In this document: piece after piece, positions 18,611-27,073 of the stretch | How positions within the stretch are numbered: the first letter of the stretch is position 1 | Layout of the letters: every line of letters begins with the position of its first letter | DNA from: Actinomadura atramentaria DSM 43919 | GTDB taxonomy: Bacteria; Actinomycetota; Actinomycetes; Streptosporangiales; Streptosporangiaceae | Direction of reading: 5' to 3' | Length of the DNA: 64,000 bases | Assembly (NCBI RefSeq): GCF_000381885.1 | Contig: NZ_KB907211.1 | Location: 62,001-126,000, forward strand | The notes under the pieces: model-generated | Told to the model about the DNA's origin: nothing | The model's input: the letters and a program-made list of their open reading frames with translations, nothing else | Database searches by the model: none | Made by a program: the position numbers and the translations under genes

Positions 18611-19222
18611 GTGAGTGACGAACAGAACGCTTCCGGCGGCGACGGCCAGCGCGAACGCGTCGTGGAGGTCGCGACGCTGCTGTTCGCCGAACTCGGCTAC
18701 GACGCCACACCGCTCGAACTGGTCGCCGACACCGCCGGGACCGGCACCGGGAAGATCATCGAGCTGTTCGGCGGGAAACAGGCGCTGTACCTGGAGGTCA
18801 TGCGCCGGGCCTACGAGGCGGAGCAGCTCATGCTGGCGGGCTCGCTGGAGGGCTTCACGCCCGACGAGTCCGGCGCGACGGCCGTTGTCGACACCGTGCT
18901 GGACTTCTACGCCGCGCATCCGCACTTGCGGGCCTTGTGGATGCACCGGTGGATGGCCGACGCCGCCGACACCGAGGCGCTGGAGTCGGAGTACGTCCTG
19001 TCGCAGACGCAGCACGTGCTGGACCGCGTCGGGTCGGTGATCCCCGACGACGTGGACACGTACTTCCTGGTCGCGACGATCATCTGGACGGTGTTCGGGT
19101 TCCTCAGCGGGGGGCGGCCGACGCCGGGGTTCCCGACGCGGCACCGGCCGGACGCCGAGGAGATCGAACACTTCCGCGGCTACCTGCACGTTCTGGTGCG
19201 GCGGATGCTCGCCCCGCGCTGA
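18611..19222 (+). CDS. TetR-family transcriptional regulator
   Basis: This 203-residue protein has an N-terminal TetR helix-turn-helix (about 14-60: VVEVATLLFAELGYDATPLE.. VADTAGTGTGKIIELFGGK). The ligand-binding domain is helical (LDFYAAHPHLRALWMHRWM). It differs slightly from consensus in the recognition helix. A short GTG start lies 57 bp after parE on the same strand, so it may be read through from parE. The ligand is unknown. Confidence 0.85.
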   Translation: MSDEQNASGGDGQRERVVEVATLLFAELGYDATPLELVADTAGTGTGKIIELFGGKQALYLEVMRRAYEAEQLMLAGSLEGFTPDESGATAVVDTVLDFYAAHPHLRALWMHRWMADAADTEALESEYVLSQTQHVLDRVGSVIPDDVDTYFLVATIIWTVFGFLSGGRPTPGFPTRHRPDAEEIEHFRGYLHVLVRRMLAPR

Positions 19223-19377
19223 CGGGTGTGTCGGCGGGGCGCGCCGACAGGCGGTGGCGCCGGGTGGTGCTGACGGATCGCGCGGACCGGGGCACTGGTG
19301 GGCGGCGCTGGTGGACCCTGCTTGGTGGGCCGTGTTTGGTGGGCCGCGCTGACGGGCCGTGTCGGCGGGGCGCGGGG

Positions 19378-19410
19378 TCCGGGACCGCCGGAGCGGGCGG
19401 CGGTCCCGGA
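19378..19410. terminator. Hairpin between convergent genes
   Basis: A perfect 13-bp stem (arms 19378-19390 and 19398-19410, 7-base loop) lies between the TetR gene and the convergent secreted-protein gene. It could act as a bidirectional terminator. The flanking gap also holds GGTGGGCCG-type short repeats of no visible meaning. Confidence 0.65.
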
Positions 19411-19458
19411 GCCGGGGCGGGCGATCAGCGTTCTGTGATCAGCCCCGCGCGGGGCGGG

Positions 19459-20301
19459 TCAGCGCTTCGCGAGGGCGCGGAGCTGCTTGATCGGGGCCGC
19501 CGCCGCGCTCTTGGCGGCGCCGGAGGAGTAGAGCCCGAGCGCGACGTACGTCGTGAACGACGCCGAGTTCTGGCCGGACGCCGACGGAATCCCGGCGGCC
19601 CAGTCGATGATCCCGCCGAGCAGGCCGCAGCCCGAGGTGCCCGGCACCGCGAACGTCGTGTCGGCGGCGTTCGCCTTGGCGATCAGCGGCTGCGCGATGG
19701 TGGCGGCGCCGGCGTCGACGATCTCCAGGCTGTCCATGTCGGCGTCGAGCTTGAGGTCCACCGCGTCGTCGTCGGACCCGATCGTGCAGGAGTCGCCGAA
19801 CAGCGGGTTGGTGAGCTTGATCTTCATGCTGAGCCCGGCGTTGGGCAGCTCGAAGGTGAACCCGCCCGTGTACTGCGGCTGCGCCTGGATCTGGAACAGC
19901 GGCAGGTCGGACAGGAACGGGATGTTCGGCAGGCCGAGGACGCCGAGGACGCCGCCGGGGACGTCCATCGGGTCGGCCTTCATGACGACCTTGTCGGTGA
20001 CGGCTTCGCCGTTCGGGCCGGGGACCATCTTGACGTAGGTCCGGATCGGCTTGGTGATCTCCTGGGTCAGGCCGCCGAGCTTCATCGAGCCGGAGCTGAC
20101 GATCAGGCCGACGCAGATCTGGTCGGTCAGGTCCTCGCCCGGGGCGGGCTGGGGGCAGTTCTCCGCCATGTCGAACACGGGGACGGTCGGCGCGGCGTCC
20201 TGCGGGGCGGTGGGGGCGGCCTGGGCCGGGGCGGCGGCGAGGGTGCCGAACGCCAGGGCGACGGGCGCCGCGACCGCGGCGGCGCGGTGGATCAGTTTCA
20301 C
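19459..20301 (-). CDS. Secreted protein, family copy 1 (NPLxGDxC motif)
   Basis: This 280-residue exported protein has a signal peptide at residues 1-30 (basic KLIHR, hydrophobic core, predicted cut after AQA). The mature part has no membrane segment and shares an ordered set of motifs with the products at 20615-21472 and 25701-26480: GSMKLGGLTQEI, PGGVLGVLGLP, TNPLFGDSCTIGSD, SGCGLLGGIIDWAAGIPSASGQNSA. It contains four or five Cys that could form disulphides. The GTG at 20301 matches the start of its neighbour almost residue for residue. I know similar secreted proteins in mycolata and Actinomadura but no function. Confidence 0.75.
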   Translation of the reverse strand: MKLIHRAAAVAAPVALAFGTLAAAPAQAAPTAPQDAAPTVPVFDMAENCPQPAPGEDLTDQICVGLIVSSGSMKLGGLTQEITKPIRTYVKMVPGPNGEAVTDKVVMKADPMDVPGGVLGVLGLPNIPFLSDLPLFQIQAQPQYTGGFTFELPNAGLSMKIKLTNPLFGDSCTIGSDDDAVDLKLDADMDSLEIVDAGAATIAQPLIAKANAADTTFAVPGTSGCGLLGGIIDWAAGIPSASGQNSASFTTYVALGLYSSGAAKSAAAAPIKQLRALAKR

Positions 20302-20564
20302 GGAGTGGGTGGGCCTTTCTTGGCACGAGGAGCGCACGCGGGGGTGATGGAACGCTCCAGATGGCACGTCCGCGCTCAGTAAGTGCGCGGGTTCTGGGAA
20401 CACTTGATTGAAAAACGCAACTGTTTCTCATGCAAGAGATCACACTGGCCACATCCGGCCAATTGCTTCCCAAGGGCCTCACGGGCGCACTCACGGTCTC
20501 GGACCGGAACCGGGCGGAGACCGGCCGTCACCGATCGGCCCTGCTCAGCGCCCGAAAACGACCG

Positions 20565-20601
20565 CGGCCGTCCGCGCCGCCGGGGGCGGCGCGGACGGCC
20601 G
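20565..20601. terminator. Strong terminator after secreted-protein gene copy 2
   Basis: A perfect 17-bp GC-rich stem (arms 20565-20581 and 20585-20601) with a 3-base loop lies 14 bp past the stop codon at 20615 on the minus strand. It separates the two tandem paralogues, so each probably has its own transcript. Confidence 0.8.
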
Positions 20602-20614
20602 GGGGAGAGTCGGG

Positions 20615-21472
20615 TCAGTGGTTGGCGGTCAGGGCGGGGAAGCGGGTGGTCAGGCTCTTGCGGGCTCGGGCGTCGGTGGCGGCGTCGCCGGTCGGGTAGG
20701 CGGCGATCGTCAGGTAGCTGTCGAAGTGCGCCGAGTTCTGGCCGGACGCGGACGGCAGCCCGACCGCCCAGTCGATGATCGGCGCGAGGAACCCGCAGCC
20801 GGACGTCTTCGGCACCGAGAACGTGTTCTCCTCCGCCGGGACGCGCATGACGGACGGGTCGTCGAACGGGCGGTCGGGGTCGCCCTCCTTGACGATGGTC
20901 AGGTTCCCGAGGTCGGCGTTCAGGTTCATGTCGATCGGGTCCTCGTCGGTTCCGATCGTGCAGGTGTCGCCGAGCAGCGGGTTCTCGACCTTGATCTTCA
21001 TCTTGAGGTTGACGTTGGGCAGGTTGATGGCGAACTTGCCCGCGTACTGCGCCTGGACCTTGACCTGGAACAGCGGCAGGCTCGACAGGAACGGGACGTC
21101 GGGCAGCCCGAGGACGCCGAGCACGCCGCCCGGGATCGTCATCGGCTCGCCCGACATGGCGGTGTAGGTGTCCTTGAGGTCGCCGTCCGCCGTGATGAGG
21201 TTCTGGACGACGATCTTGATCGGCTGGTCGATCTGCTGGGTGAGCCCGCCGAGCTTCATGGACCCGCCGCCGACGAGCAGGATCAGGCAGATCGGGTACT
21301 GCGAGCCGGGCGGGTAGTCCGGCGGGCAGTCGGTCCGCGGGTTGATCAGCGAGGCGGGGTCGTCGATGGGAGCGGCGGGAGCGGTGGGCGCGGCGTGCGC
21401 GGTCGGCCCGAGCGCGCCGAGGGCCAGGGCGAGGGGTGCCGCCAGGGCGGCCGCCCGGTGGATCAGCTTCAC
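20615..21472 (-). CDS. Secreted protein, family copy 2 (NPLxGDxC motif)
   Basis: This 285-residue protein is a paralogue of the product of 19459-20301. The signal peptide spans about residues 1-27 (KLIHRAAALAAPLALALGAL, cut after AHA). Shared motifs are GGGSMKLGGLTQQI, IPGGVLGVLGLPDVPFLSSL, ENPLLGDTCTIGTDEDPI and SGCGFLAPIIDWAVGLPSA. The GTG at 21472 begins the same KLIHR start as copy 1. About 270 bp of non-coding DNA precedes it, divergent from the membrane protein at 21744. The function is unknown; the export and conserved cysteines point to an extracellular or envelope role. Confidence 0.75.
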   Translation of the reverse strand: MKLIHRAAALAAPLALALGALGPTAHAAPTAPAAPIDDPASLINPRTDCPPDYPPGSQYPICLILLVGGGSMKLGGLTQQIDQPIKIVVQNLITADGDLKDTYTAMSGEPMTIPGGVLGVLGLPDVPFLSSLPLFQVKVQAQYAGKFAINLPNVNLKMKIKVENPLLGDTCTIGTDEDPIDMNLNADLGNLTIVKEGDPDRPFDDPSVMRVPAEENTFSVPKTSGCGFLAPIIDWAVGLPSASGQNSAHFDSYLTIAAYPTGDAATDARARKSLTTRFPALTANH

Positions 21473-21743
21473 AGGAACTGTTCGGCCTTTCCTTGCGATG
21501 TGGGGGGAATGACAAACTGGAACGTTGTAAGAAAGGCTCTTTGTCGGATCACGACAAAGATCATGGATGGGCCGATTCAAGAACGTGATCGTTTACTGTG
21601 CAAGTGCTGCGCGGGGAATCACGATGGCCGGATGCGGCCAGTCGCGGCCTGGCCGGGTGGGGCCTCTCCACCCCGGGGTGGACCGGGCGGGTTCCATCCC
21701 GGCGCCGATGCGCCGGACCCCGCCCGATTCCTACCTTGATGCC

Positions 21744-22223
21744 ATGAACACTGTGGGGAACGTCCTGCTCGCCCTGGTCGCCGTCGTCCTCGTGCTGCGC
21801 CGGCAGCTCGCCGTCCGTCCGATCGACGAGCGGTCCGCGTTCACGCTGCCGCTCGTGCTCGGCGTGATCGGGCTCGTCAGCGGCGGGCTGGTCGACCGCG
21901 CGCACCCGGCCGTCAGCGGCGGGCTGCTGGCCGCCGGGCTCGCCGTCGCGGTCGGCTCCGGGGTGGTGCGGGCGTTCACCGTCCGCGTCTGGCTGGACGA
22001 CGCGGGCGCGCCGTGGCGGCGCGGGACGGCCTGGACGGTCGTGACCTGGCTCGTCACCGTGGCGCTGCGCGCGGGGCTGATCGCGGTCGGGTACGCATCC
22101 GGGCTCCACGAGGGCGGCGGCGTCCTGCTGTTCCTCGCGGTGTCGCTGATCGTGCAGGGCCTCCTCGTCGGGTACCGCGCGCGGAACCTGCGGGCCGGGG
22201 CGCGGCCGGGCCTGGCGGGCTGA
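21744..22223 (+). CDS. Four-helix membrane protein in two-component operon
   Basis: This 159-residue integral membrane protein has about four hydrophobic helices (NTVGNVLLALVAVVLVL, AFTLPLVLGVIGLVSGG, GLLAAGLAVAVGSGVV, TWLVTVALRAGLIAVG) and a basic tail. Its stop overlaps the ATG of the sensor kinase gene (TGATG). It is therefore co-translated with the kinase and may be its sensory or inhibitory partner. The family is the DUF1453/CcdC-like type of small membrane protein by appearance only. Confidence 0.7.
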   Translation: MNTVGNVLLALVAVVLVLRRQLAVRPIDERSAFTLPLVLGVIGLVSGGLVDRAHPAVSGGLLAAGLAVAVGSGVVRAFTVRVWLDDAGAPWRRGTAWTVVTWLVTVALRAGLIAVGYASGLHEGGGVLLFLAVSLIVQGLLVGYRARNLRAGARPGLAG

Positions 22224-23392
22224 TGGCCCGCGACCCCGGCCGGGAAGGCAGGCTGCTCACCCTCGTCCTCGTCGCGGGCCTCATGTCGTGGGGCATGTGG
22301 ACGTACGTCGCGGCGGTGTGGGACCACCTGCCCCGGCCGGTCGGCACGGGCGCCGGGCCGCTGGTGATCGCGCTCAACGTCCTCACGGCCGGGCTGCTGG
22401 TCGGCGGGATGAAGGCGTCGCGGACCGCGCGCGGCCCCCGCTGGCTGCCGGGCGCGCCGCCCGCCGACCCCCGCCGGGAGCGGGTCGCGGTCGGCGTCCT
22501 GCTCGGCGCGCTGGTGGCGGGGCTGGCGCTGGCGAGCGTCAGCGAGCCGGGGATCGTCCTCGCCCTGATCGCCCTGTGGACGCTGGCGGCCCGGCTGGAG
22601 ACGATCGCGGCGGTCGGGGTGAGCGCGGCGGTGCTCGTCGCCATCGCCGTCATCGGGGAGCTGCGGTCGCCGGGCGGCCTCGACGTCGGCGTGCTGACCG
22701 CCGTCGTCGGCCTGCTGCTCGGGGCCGTCGCCAACCGGCGGCAGCGGGCGGCCGAGCACGCCGCGCGCCGCGCCGAGGCCGAGACCGTCGCGCTGGACGA
22801 GCGGTCGCGGATGGCGCGGGAGATCCACGACATCCTCGCGCACTCGCTGTCGGCGCAGGTCGTCCATCTGGAGGCGGCGCGGCTGCTGCTGTCGCGGGAC
22901 GGCGCGGCCGACCGCGCGCAGGCGCTGGACCAGGTGGAGCGCGCGGGGCGGCTCGCGCGGTCCGGGCTGGAGGAGACCCGCCGGGCGCTGGCGGCGCTGC
23001 GCGGGGACGCGCCGCCGCTGGACGAGGCGCTGGCGGCGCTGGCCGCCGACTTCGCCGCCGCGACCGGGCACGCGTGCCCGGTCCGGGTGGACGGGGAGCC
23101 GCGCGACGTCGCGCCGCCCGTCGCGCTCGCCGTCGTCCGCACGGCGCAGGAGGCGCTGACGAACGTCCGGAAACACGCGCCGGGCGCGGACGTCCGCGTC
23201 GACCTGGCGTACACGCCGTGCGAGATCCGGCTCGCCGTCGCCGACACCGGGGCGGCCGGGCCGCCGCTGGACCTGGCCGGAGGCGGCTACGGCCTGGTCG
23301 GCATGCGGGAACGCGCCGAGCTGATCGGTGGCACCCTGGAGGCCGGACCGGACGGGAAGGGCTTTCGAGTGTCGCTGCGGGTACCGGCGTGA
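22223..23392 (+). CDS. NarL-type sensor histidine kinase
   Basis: This 389-residue kinase has five to six predicted membrane helices (residues 10-175) and a HisKA_3 dimerisation domain with the phosphorylatable His in MAREIHDILAHSLSAQVV (about residue 203). The ATPase domain has an N-box EALTNVRKHA and the G-box VADTGAA..GGGYGLVGMRERAE. It is coupled to the membrane protein upstream (1-bp overlap) and the response regulator downstream (4-bp overlap). The signal is unknown. Confidence 0.9.
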   Translation: MARDPGREGRLLTLVLVAGLMSWGMWTYVAAVWDHLPRPVGTGAGPLVIALNVLTAGLLVGGMKASRTARGPRWLPGAPPADPRRERVAVGVLLGALVAGLALASVSEPGIVLALIALWTLAARLETIAAVGVSAAVLVAIAVIGELRSPGGLDVGVLTAVVGLLLGAVANRRQRAAEHAARRAEAETVALDERSRMAREIHDILAHSLSAQVVHLEAARLLLSRDGAADRAQALDQVERAGRLARSGLEETRRALAALRGDAPPLDEALAALAADFAAATGHACPVRVDGEPRDVAPPVALAVVRTAQEALTNVRKHAPGADVRVDLAYTPCEIRLAVADTGAAGPPLDLAGGGYGLVGMRERAELIGGTLEAGPDGKGFRVSLRVPA

Positions 23393-24042
23393 CGGGCCGG
23401 ACGAGAATCCTGGTCGTCGACGACCAGACGGTGGTGCGGGAGGGCCTGATCCTGCTGCTGGAGCTGCTGCCCGACATCGAGGTCGTCGGGTCGGCGTCCG
23501 ACGGCGAGCGGGCCGTGGAGCTGGTCGGCGAGCTGGCCCCCGAGGTCGTCCTGATGGACCTGCGGATGCCCCGGATGGACGGCGCGGAGGCCACCCGCCG
23601 CATCAAGGCCGCGCATCCCGAGGTCGAGGTCGTCGTGCTGACGACCTACGCCGACGACGAGTCGATCTTCGCCGCGCTCCGGGCGGGCGCGCGCGGCTAC
23701 CTCACCAAGGACGCGGGCGCCGACGAGATCGCCCGCGCCGTCGCGGCGGTGCGCGGCGGCGCGGCGCAGCTCGACCCGGCCGTCCAGCGCCGCCTGGTGG
23801 AGGCCGTCGCGGCGGCGGAGCGCCCGGCGGCGCGCGGCGGGCTGCCGGACGGACTGACCCCGCGCGAGGCGGAGGTGCTGGCGCTCATCGCGCGGGGCCT
23901 GTCCAACGCCGAGATCGCCGCCGAACTGGTCATCTCCGAAGCGACCGTGAAGTCGCACATCAACAACCTGTTCGCCAAGGCGGGCCTGCGCGACCGGGCG
24001 CAGGCGGTGAGCTACGCCTACCGGCACAAGCTGGCGGGCTGA
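23389..24042 (+). CDS. NarL/FixJ response regulator
   Basis: This 217-residue regulator has a receiver domain at about 5-120 with acidic pocket VVDDQ, phospho-acceptor Asp in VLMDLRMPRMDG (about residue 57) and Lys in YLTKDAG. The C-terminal LuxR-type helix-turn-helix includes LTPREAEVLALIARGLSNAEIA. The GTG overlaps the kinase stop (GTGA), so it is the cognate partner. Its targets are unknown; autoregulation of the operon is common in this class. Confidence 0.92.
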   Translation: MTGRTRILVVDDQTVVREGLILLLELLPDIEVVGSASDGERAVELVGELAPEVVLMDLRMPRMDGAEATRRIKAAHPEVEVVVLTTYADDESIFAALRAGARGYLTKDAGADEIARAVAAVRGGAAQLDPAVQRRLVEAVAAAERPAARGGLPDGLTPREAEVLALIARGLSNAEIAAELVISEATVKSHINNLFAKAGLRDRAQAVSYAYRHKLAG

Positions 24043-24048
24043 CGGGCG

Positions 24049-24618
24049 TCAGGCGGGCTCGTTGCCGGGCCGCCACTTGACGCCGCAGCCGAGGCTGGGC
24101 GTGTGCGGTTCGGGCACGGGCCGCCCGGCGAGGACGAGGTCGAGGGCGGCGCGCAGCGTCGCGCCGTCGCAGGGGACGTCGTTGCTCGGCCGGGCGGCGT
24201 CGAACTGGCCCCGGTAGGCGAGCCGCCGGTCGGCGTCGTAGAGGAAGAAGTCGGGCGTGCAGGCGGCGCGGTAGGCCAGGGCGGTCTCCTGCGTCGCGTC
24301 GACCAGGTAGGGGAAGCCGAACCCGGCGCGCTTGGCCTGCTCGACGAGGTGGTCGGGGCCGTCGTCGGGGTAGCGCTCGGCGTCGTTGCTGCCGATGCCG
24401 ACCGTGACGAGGCCGCGCGCGGCGTACTCGGCGGTGACGGCGCCGAGCGCCGACTCGATCCGCCGGACGTAGGGGCAGTGGTTGGACAGGAAGACCACCA
24501 GCAGGGCCGCCGCGTCGCCGACGTCCGCGAGCGCGAACGTGCCGCCGCCGTCGGCGGCGGGCAGGGCGAAGTCGGGCGCGGGGGAGCCCAGGGGGACCAT
24601 GAACGATGCGATCGCCAT
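24049..24618 (-). CDS. Thioredoxin-fold (AhpC/TlpA-like) redox protein
   Basis: This 189-residue cytoplasmic protein has the peroxiredoxin-like start LGSPAPDFALPAADGGG and an active-site-like FLSNHCPYVRRIES with a single Cys (about residue 47) in place of CxxC. Also present are PYLVDATQETALAYRAACTPDFFLYD with the cis-Pro motif, and a C-terminal PSLGCGVKW. The NHCPYV and GCGxKW motifs are characteristic of a thioredoxin-family branch found widely in bacteria. Its substrate is unknown. It is convergent with the response regulator, with a 6-bp gap. Confidence 0.85.
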   Translation of the reverse strand: MAIASFMVPLGSPAPDFALPAADGGGTFALADVGDAAALLVVFLSNHCPYVRRIESALGAVTAEYAARGLVTVGIGSNDAERYPDDGPDHLVEQAKRAGFGFPYLVDATQETALAYRAACTPDFFLYDADRRLAYRGQFDAARPSNDVPCDGATLRAALDLVLAGRPVPEPHTPSLGCGVKWRPGNEPA

Positions 24619-24969
24619 GCGGCCATTGTCGCGGACCCGGGCGCGCGGCCGGGGCGGCGGTGCGGGCGGAGCCGTCGTCGCAGGTGGAACGGTCCGGGCG
24701 GGTCGGTCGGACCGGGTGCCCCATTCGGTGCGTTCCGAATAGGGACTAATTGTGATCTGACGATCAATTTCTAGTACCCAAACACTTGCTTGGTTGGGTT
24801 GGCCGGTCTTGAATCGGGGTCGGCGCCAGGTTCTATGGCGTACGTCACGTGGCGTACGTCACAGGGCCGTCCCGGCGCCGCTCGGGGGACGGGCCGGAGC
24901 ACGGGCCTGATCACCCCGCGCGCCGCACCGCCCGTCGAACTCTCCGAAACACCCCATCCGGGAGGATCG
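24619..24969 (+). promoter_or_regulatory. Upstream region of secreted-protein gene, with 14-bp direct repeat
   Basis: This 351-bp gap contains an AT-richer stretch (about 24735-24800) and an ATTCGG-N6-CCGAAT inverted repeat at 24723-24740. TGGCGTACGTCAC occurs twice at 24836-24848 and 24850-24862, a 14-bp period. The repeats lie about 110 bp before the ATG at 24970, in a position suited to an activator or repressor. I see no gene in the gap. Confidence 0.45.
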
Positions 24970-25626
24970 ATGAAGGCCCCTGGCAAGATCGGCACGACCA
25001 CCCTCGCCGCCTGCGCGGTCATCGGCCTGGCCGCCGTGCCCGCGTCCGCGGGCACCACCACCGTCCGCAAGGACAGCGCCACCGGTGCCGCGTACAGCGG
25101 TGCGTACCAGATCGTCAACGTCGGGAACCTGACGTTCTCCGGCAGCGGCATCAGCGCGAGCTGTTCCAGCGCGGACCTGCGCGGCACGCTCACCTCCACC
25201 GGCAGCGGGACGCTCGACTCCGCGGCCGTCTCCGGCTGCAGCAGCAGCCTCGGGACGCCGACCGTGACGTTCCGCAACCTCCCCTACACCGACGGCGCGC
25301 TCGTGTACGGGCCGAGCGGCACGTACGACGCGCTCCTCACGTTCACCGACAGCGATCTGCAGATCGAGGCGAACTTCGCCGGGCTGAGCTGCGTGTACGG
25401 GTTCGACGCCACGCACACCAAGCTCACGTTCGAGGTCCGCAACCCGGACAACGCGGCGAACTCCACCGGTCAGCTCGCCGGAACGATGAACAACGTCTCC
25501 CTCGGCCTGAAGTCCGGCAGTTTCCTGTGCCCGACCGGTGTCGTCGCCAACGGCACCGGGACGGCCAAGGGCAAGGTCACGTCCACCTCCACCACCTACA
25601 CGCAGAAGCTGTACGTCACCTCGTGA
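24970..25626 (+). CDS. Secreted Ser/Thr-rich protein
   Basis: This 218-residue exported protein has a signal peptide at residues 1-29 (ending VPASA before GTTTV). The mature part is Ser/Thr/Gly-rich with alternating polar and hydrophobic residues suggesting beta strands, and it has four Cys (SCSS, GCSSS, LSCVYGF, FLCPTG) that could pair. GGAGG lies four bases before the ATG. It sits 74 bp upstream of the third NPLxGDxC-family gene in the same direction and may be co-transcribed with it. No family is recognised; an envelope or extracellular role is inferred from the signal peptide. Confidence 0.75.
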   Translation: MKAPGKIGTTTLAACAVIGLAAVPASAGTTTVRKDSATGAAYSGAYQIVNVGNLTFSGSGISASCSSADLRGTLTSTGSGTLDSAAVSGCSSSLGTPTVTFRNLPYTDGALVYGPSGTYDALLTFTDSDLQIEANFAGLSCVYGFDATHTKLTFEVRNPDNAANSTGQLAGTMNNVSLGLKSGSFLCPTGVVANGTGTAKGKVTSTSTTYTQKLYVTS

Positions 25627-25700
25627 CGCACGCGGTCCGGGCCGTCGCGCGGCGGCCCGGACCGGCCGCCCACCCCTCCCCGCAGAAACGGTTGAATCCG

Positions 25701-26480
25701 ATGCGCTCTGCCCTCGCGGCCCTGCTGGCCGTTCCGTCGCTCCTGGCCGTCGCGGCCCCGGCGACCGCCGACACCACACCGACCTTCGACCTGCGCGCCG
25801 ACTGCCCGGCCCTCCCGGCGGGGGCCGAACCCGCCGCCTGGGAGTGCCTGGAGATGGTCGTCGCCGGCGGCTCCATGACGCTCGGCGGCATCACGCAGCA
25901 GATCAGCGCGCCGCTGCGGCTCGTCGTGCAGGCCGGGCCGCCGGCCGGCGGCGGGCCCAACGAGGTCAAGCAGGTCCGGATGGACCCCGCGCCGATGAAG
26001 GTGCCCGGCGGGGTGTTCGGCCTGCTCGGCATCCCGACGTTCCCCGGGCTCGACGACGTGCCCGGCGTCCGCGTCGCGATCGAGCCGCACTACGCGGGCG
26101 GGTTCTCGTTCGCGCTGCCGACCGCGACGATGGACCTGCGCGTGCGGATCGACAACCTGTTCCTCGGCGACTCCTGCTACCTCGGCGGGGAGAAGGACCC
26201 GCTGCGCTTCTCCATGATCGCGGACATGTCGACGCTTCGGATCGTGTCGCCGGGCGACCCGGCGGACCCGCTGGGCAGCCCGACCGTGCTGTCGGCCACG
26301 GCCTCCGACGAAACGTTCTCGGTTCCCGCGTCGGACTGCGGTCTCCTCGGGCCGGTCATCGACTGGGCGGCGGGCCTGCCGTCGCCGTCCGGGAAGAACA
26401 CGGCGACGTTCAACACGTTCATCGCCCTGGGCTCCTACGGCGGCGCGGCCGTGAACGCCCGAACGACGACGATCCACTGA
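25701..26480 (+). CDS. Secreted protein, family copy 3 (divergent)
   Basis: This 259-residue member of the same secreted family as the products at 19459-20301 and 20615-21472 is more divergent and lies on the opposite strand. The signal peptide is residues 1-23 (ending ATA before DTTPTFD). Shared motifs in order are GGSMTLGGITQQISAPL, VPGGVFGLLGIP, DNLFLGDSCYLGGEKDP and DCGLLGPVIDWAAGLPSPSG. Conservation of motif order with low overall identity argues for an old duplication. The function is unknown. Confidence 0.75.
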   Translation: MRSALAALLAVPSLLAVAAPATADTTPTFDLRADCPALPAGAEPAAWECLEMVVAGGSMTLGGITQQISAPLRLVVQAGPPAGGGPNEVKQVRMDPAPMKVPGGVFGLLGIPTFPGLDDVPGVRVAIEPHYAGGFSFALPTATMDLRVRIDNLFLGDSCYLGGEKDPLRFSMIADMSTLRIVSPGDPADPLGSPTVLSATASDETFSVPASDCGLLGPVIDWAAGLPSPSGKNTATFNTFIALGSYGGAAVNARTTTIH

Positions 26481-26495
26481 CCGTCCCTGCTGCCT

Positions 26496-27004
26496 GCGCC
26501 CGGCCGCTCGCCTGACGGCTCACGGCCGCGCGCGTGGGCGGTTGCGTGTGTGCTGGTGCCGCTCGCGTGCGCTGGCGCCCGGCCGCTCGCCTGGCGGCTC
26601 GCGGCCGCGCGCGTTGGGGCGCGGCGCGCGGTCGTGCGGGTGGCCTCTGCGGTGGCCGTGGGCGCGGCCGTGCGGAACTCCCGCAGCGGGCGGGTGACAC
26701 TCGCGGTGAGCGCCCGCCCGCGCGCTCCACACACGCTGCGCGCGCGTGGCGCGCGGCCTTGCCGGTTGCGTGCGGGCAACGCCTGTGGTTGCCGTGGGCG
26801 CGCGGCCGCGCAGCCCCGGCGGCGTGGGCCGTGCGCGCGGGGCCGCCCGTGGTTGCGCGCCCGGCCGCTCGCCTGGCGGCTCGCGGCCGCGCGCGTTGGG
26901 GCGCGGCGTGGGGTCGTGCGCGGCCCGGAGCGTGCGTGTGGGGTCCTGCGTGCGGTCGTGCGCGGTCCCGGGCGTGCGTGTGGGGTCCTGCGTGCGGTCG
27001 TGCG
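26496..27004. repeat. Intergenic repeat array downstream of parC
   Basis: The 593-bp gap between the secreted-protein gene and parC is made largely of GC-rich repeats. A unit of about 63 bp beginning GCGCCCGGCCGCTCGCCTGG occurs at 26575-26638 and 26857-26919, nearly identical, with a shorter copy at 26496-26535. A 42-bp unit is tandemly repeated at 26921-26962 and 26963-27004 with three mismatches. The 42-bp period is a whole number of codons, but the frame it would occupy is not that of parC and I see no good start. It is treated as non-coding. Confidence 0.6.
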
Positions 27005-27073
27005 GAGGTTCGGGTGGGTGGGGTTTGGTTCTGTGGGGGCGGGGTCCGGGGGTTGGGCCTGGACCCCGCCGGG

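Noticed and set aside
26496..27004. CRISPR array
   Set aside because: The repeated units are long, GC-rich and partly tandem without unique spacers of constant length, and there are no cas genes.
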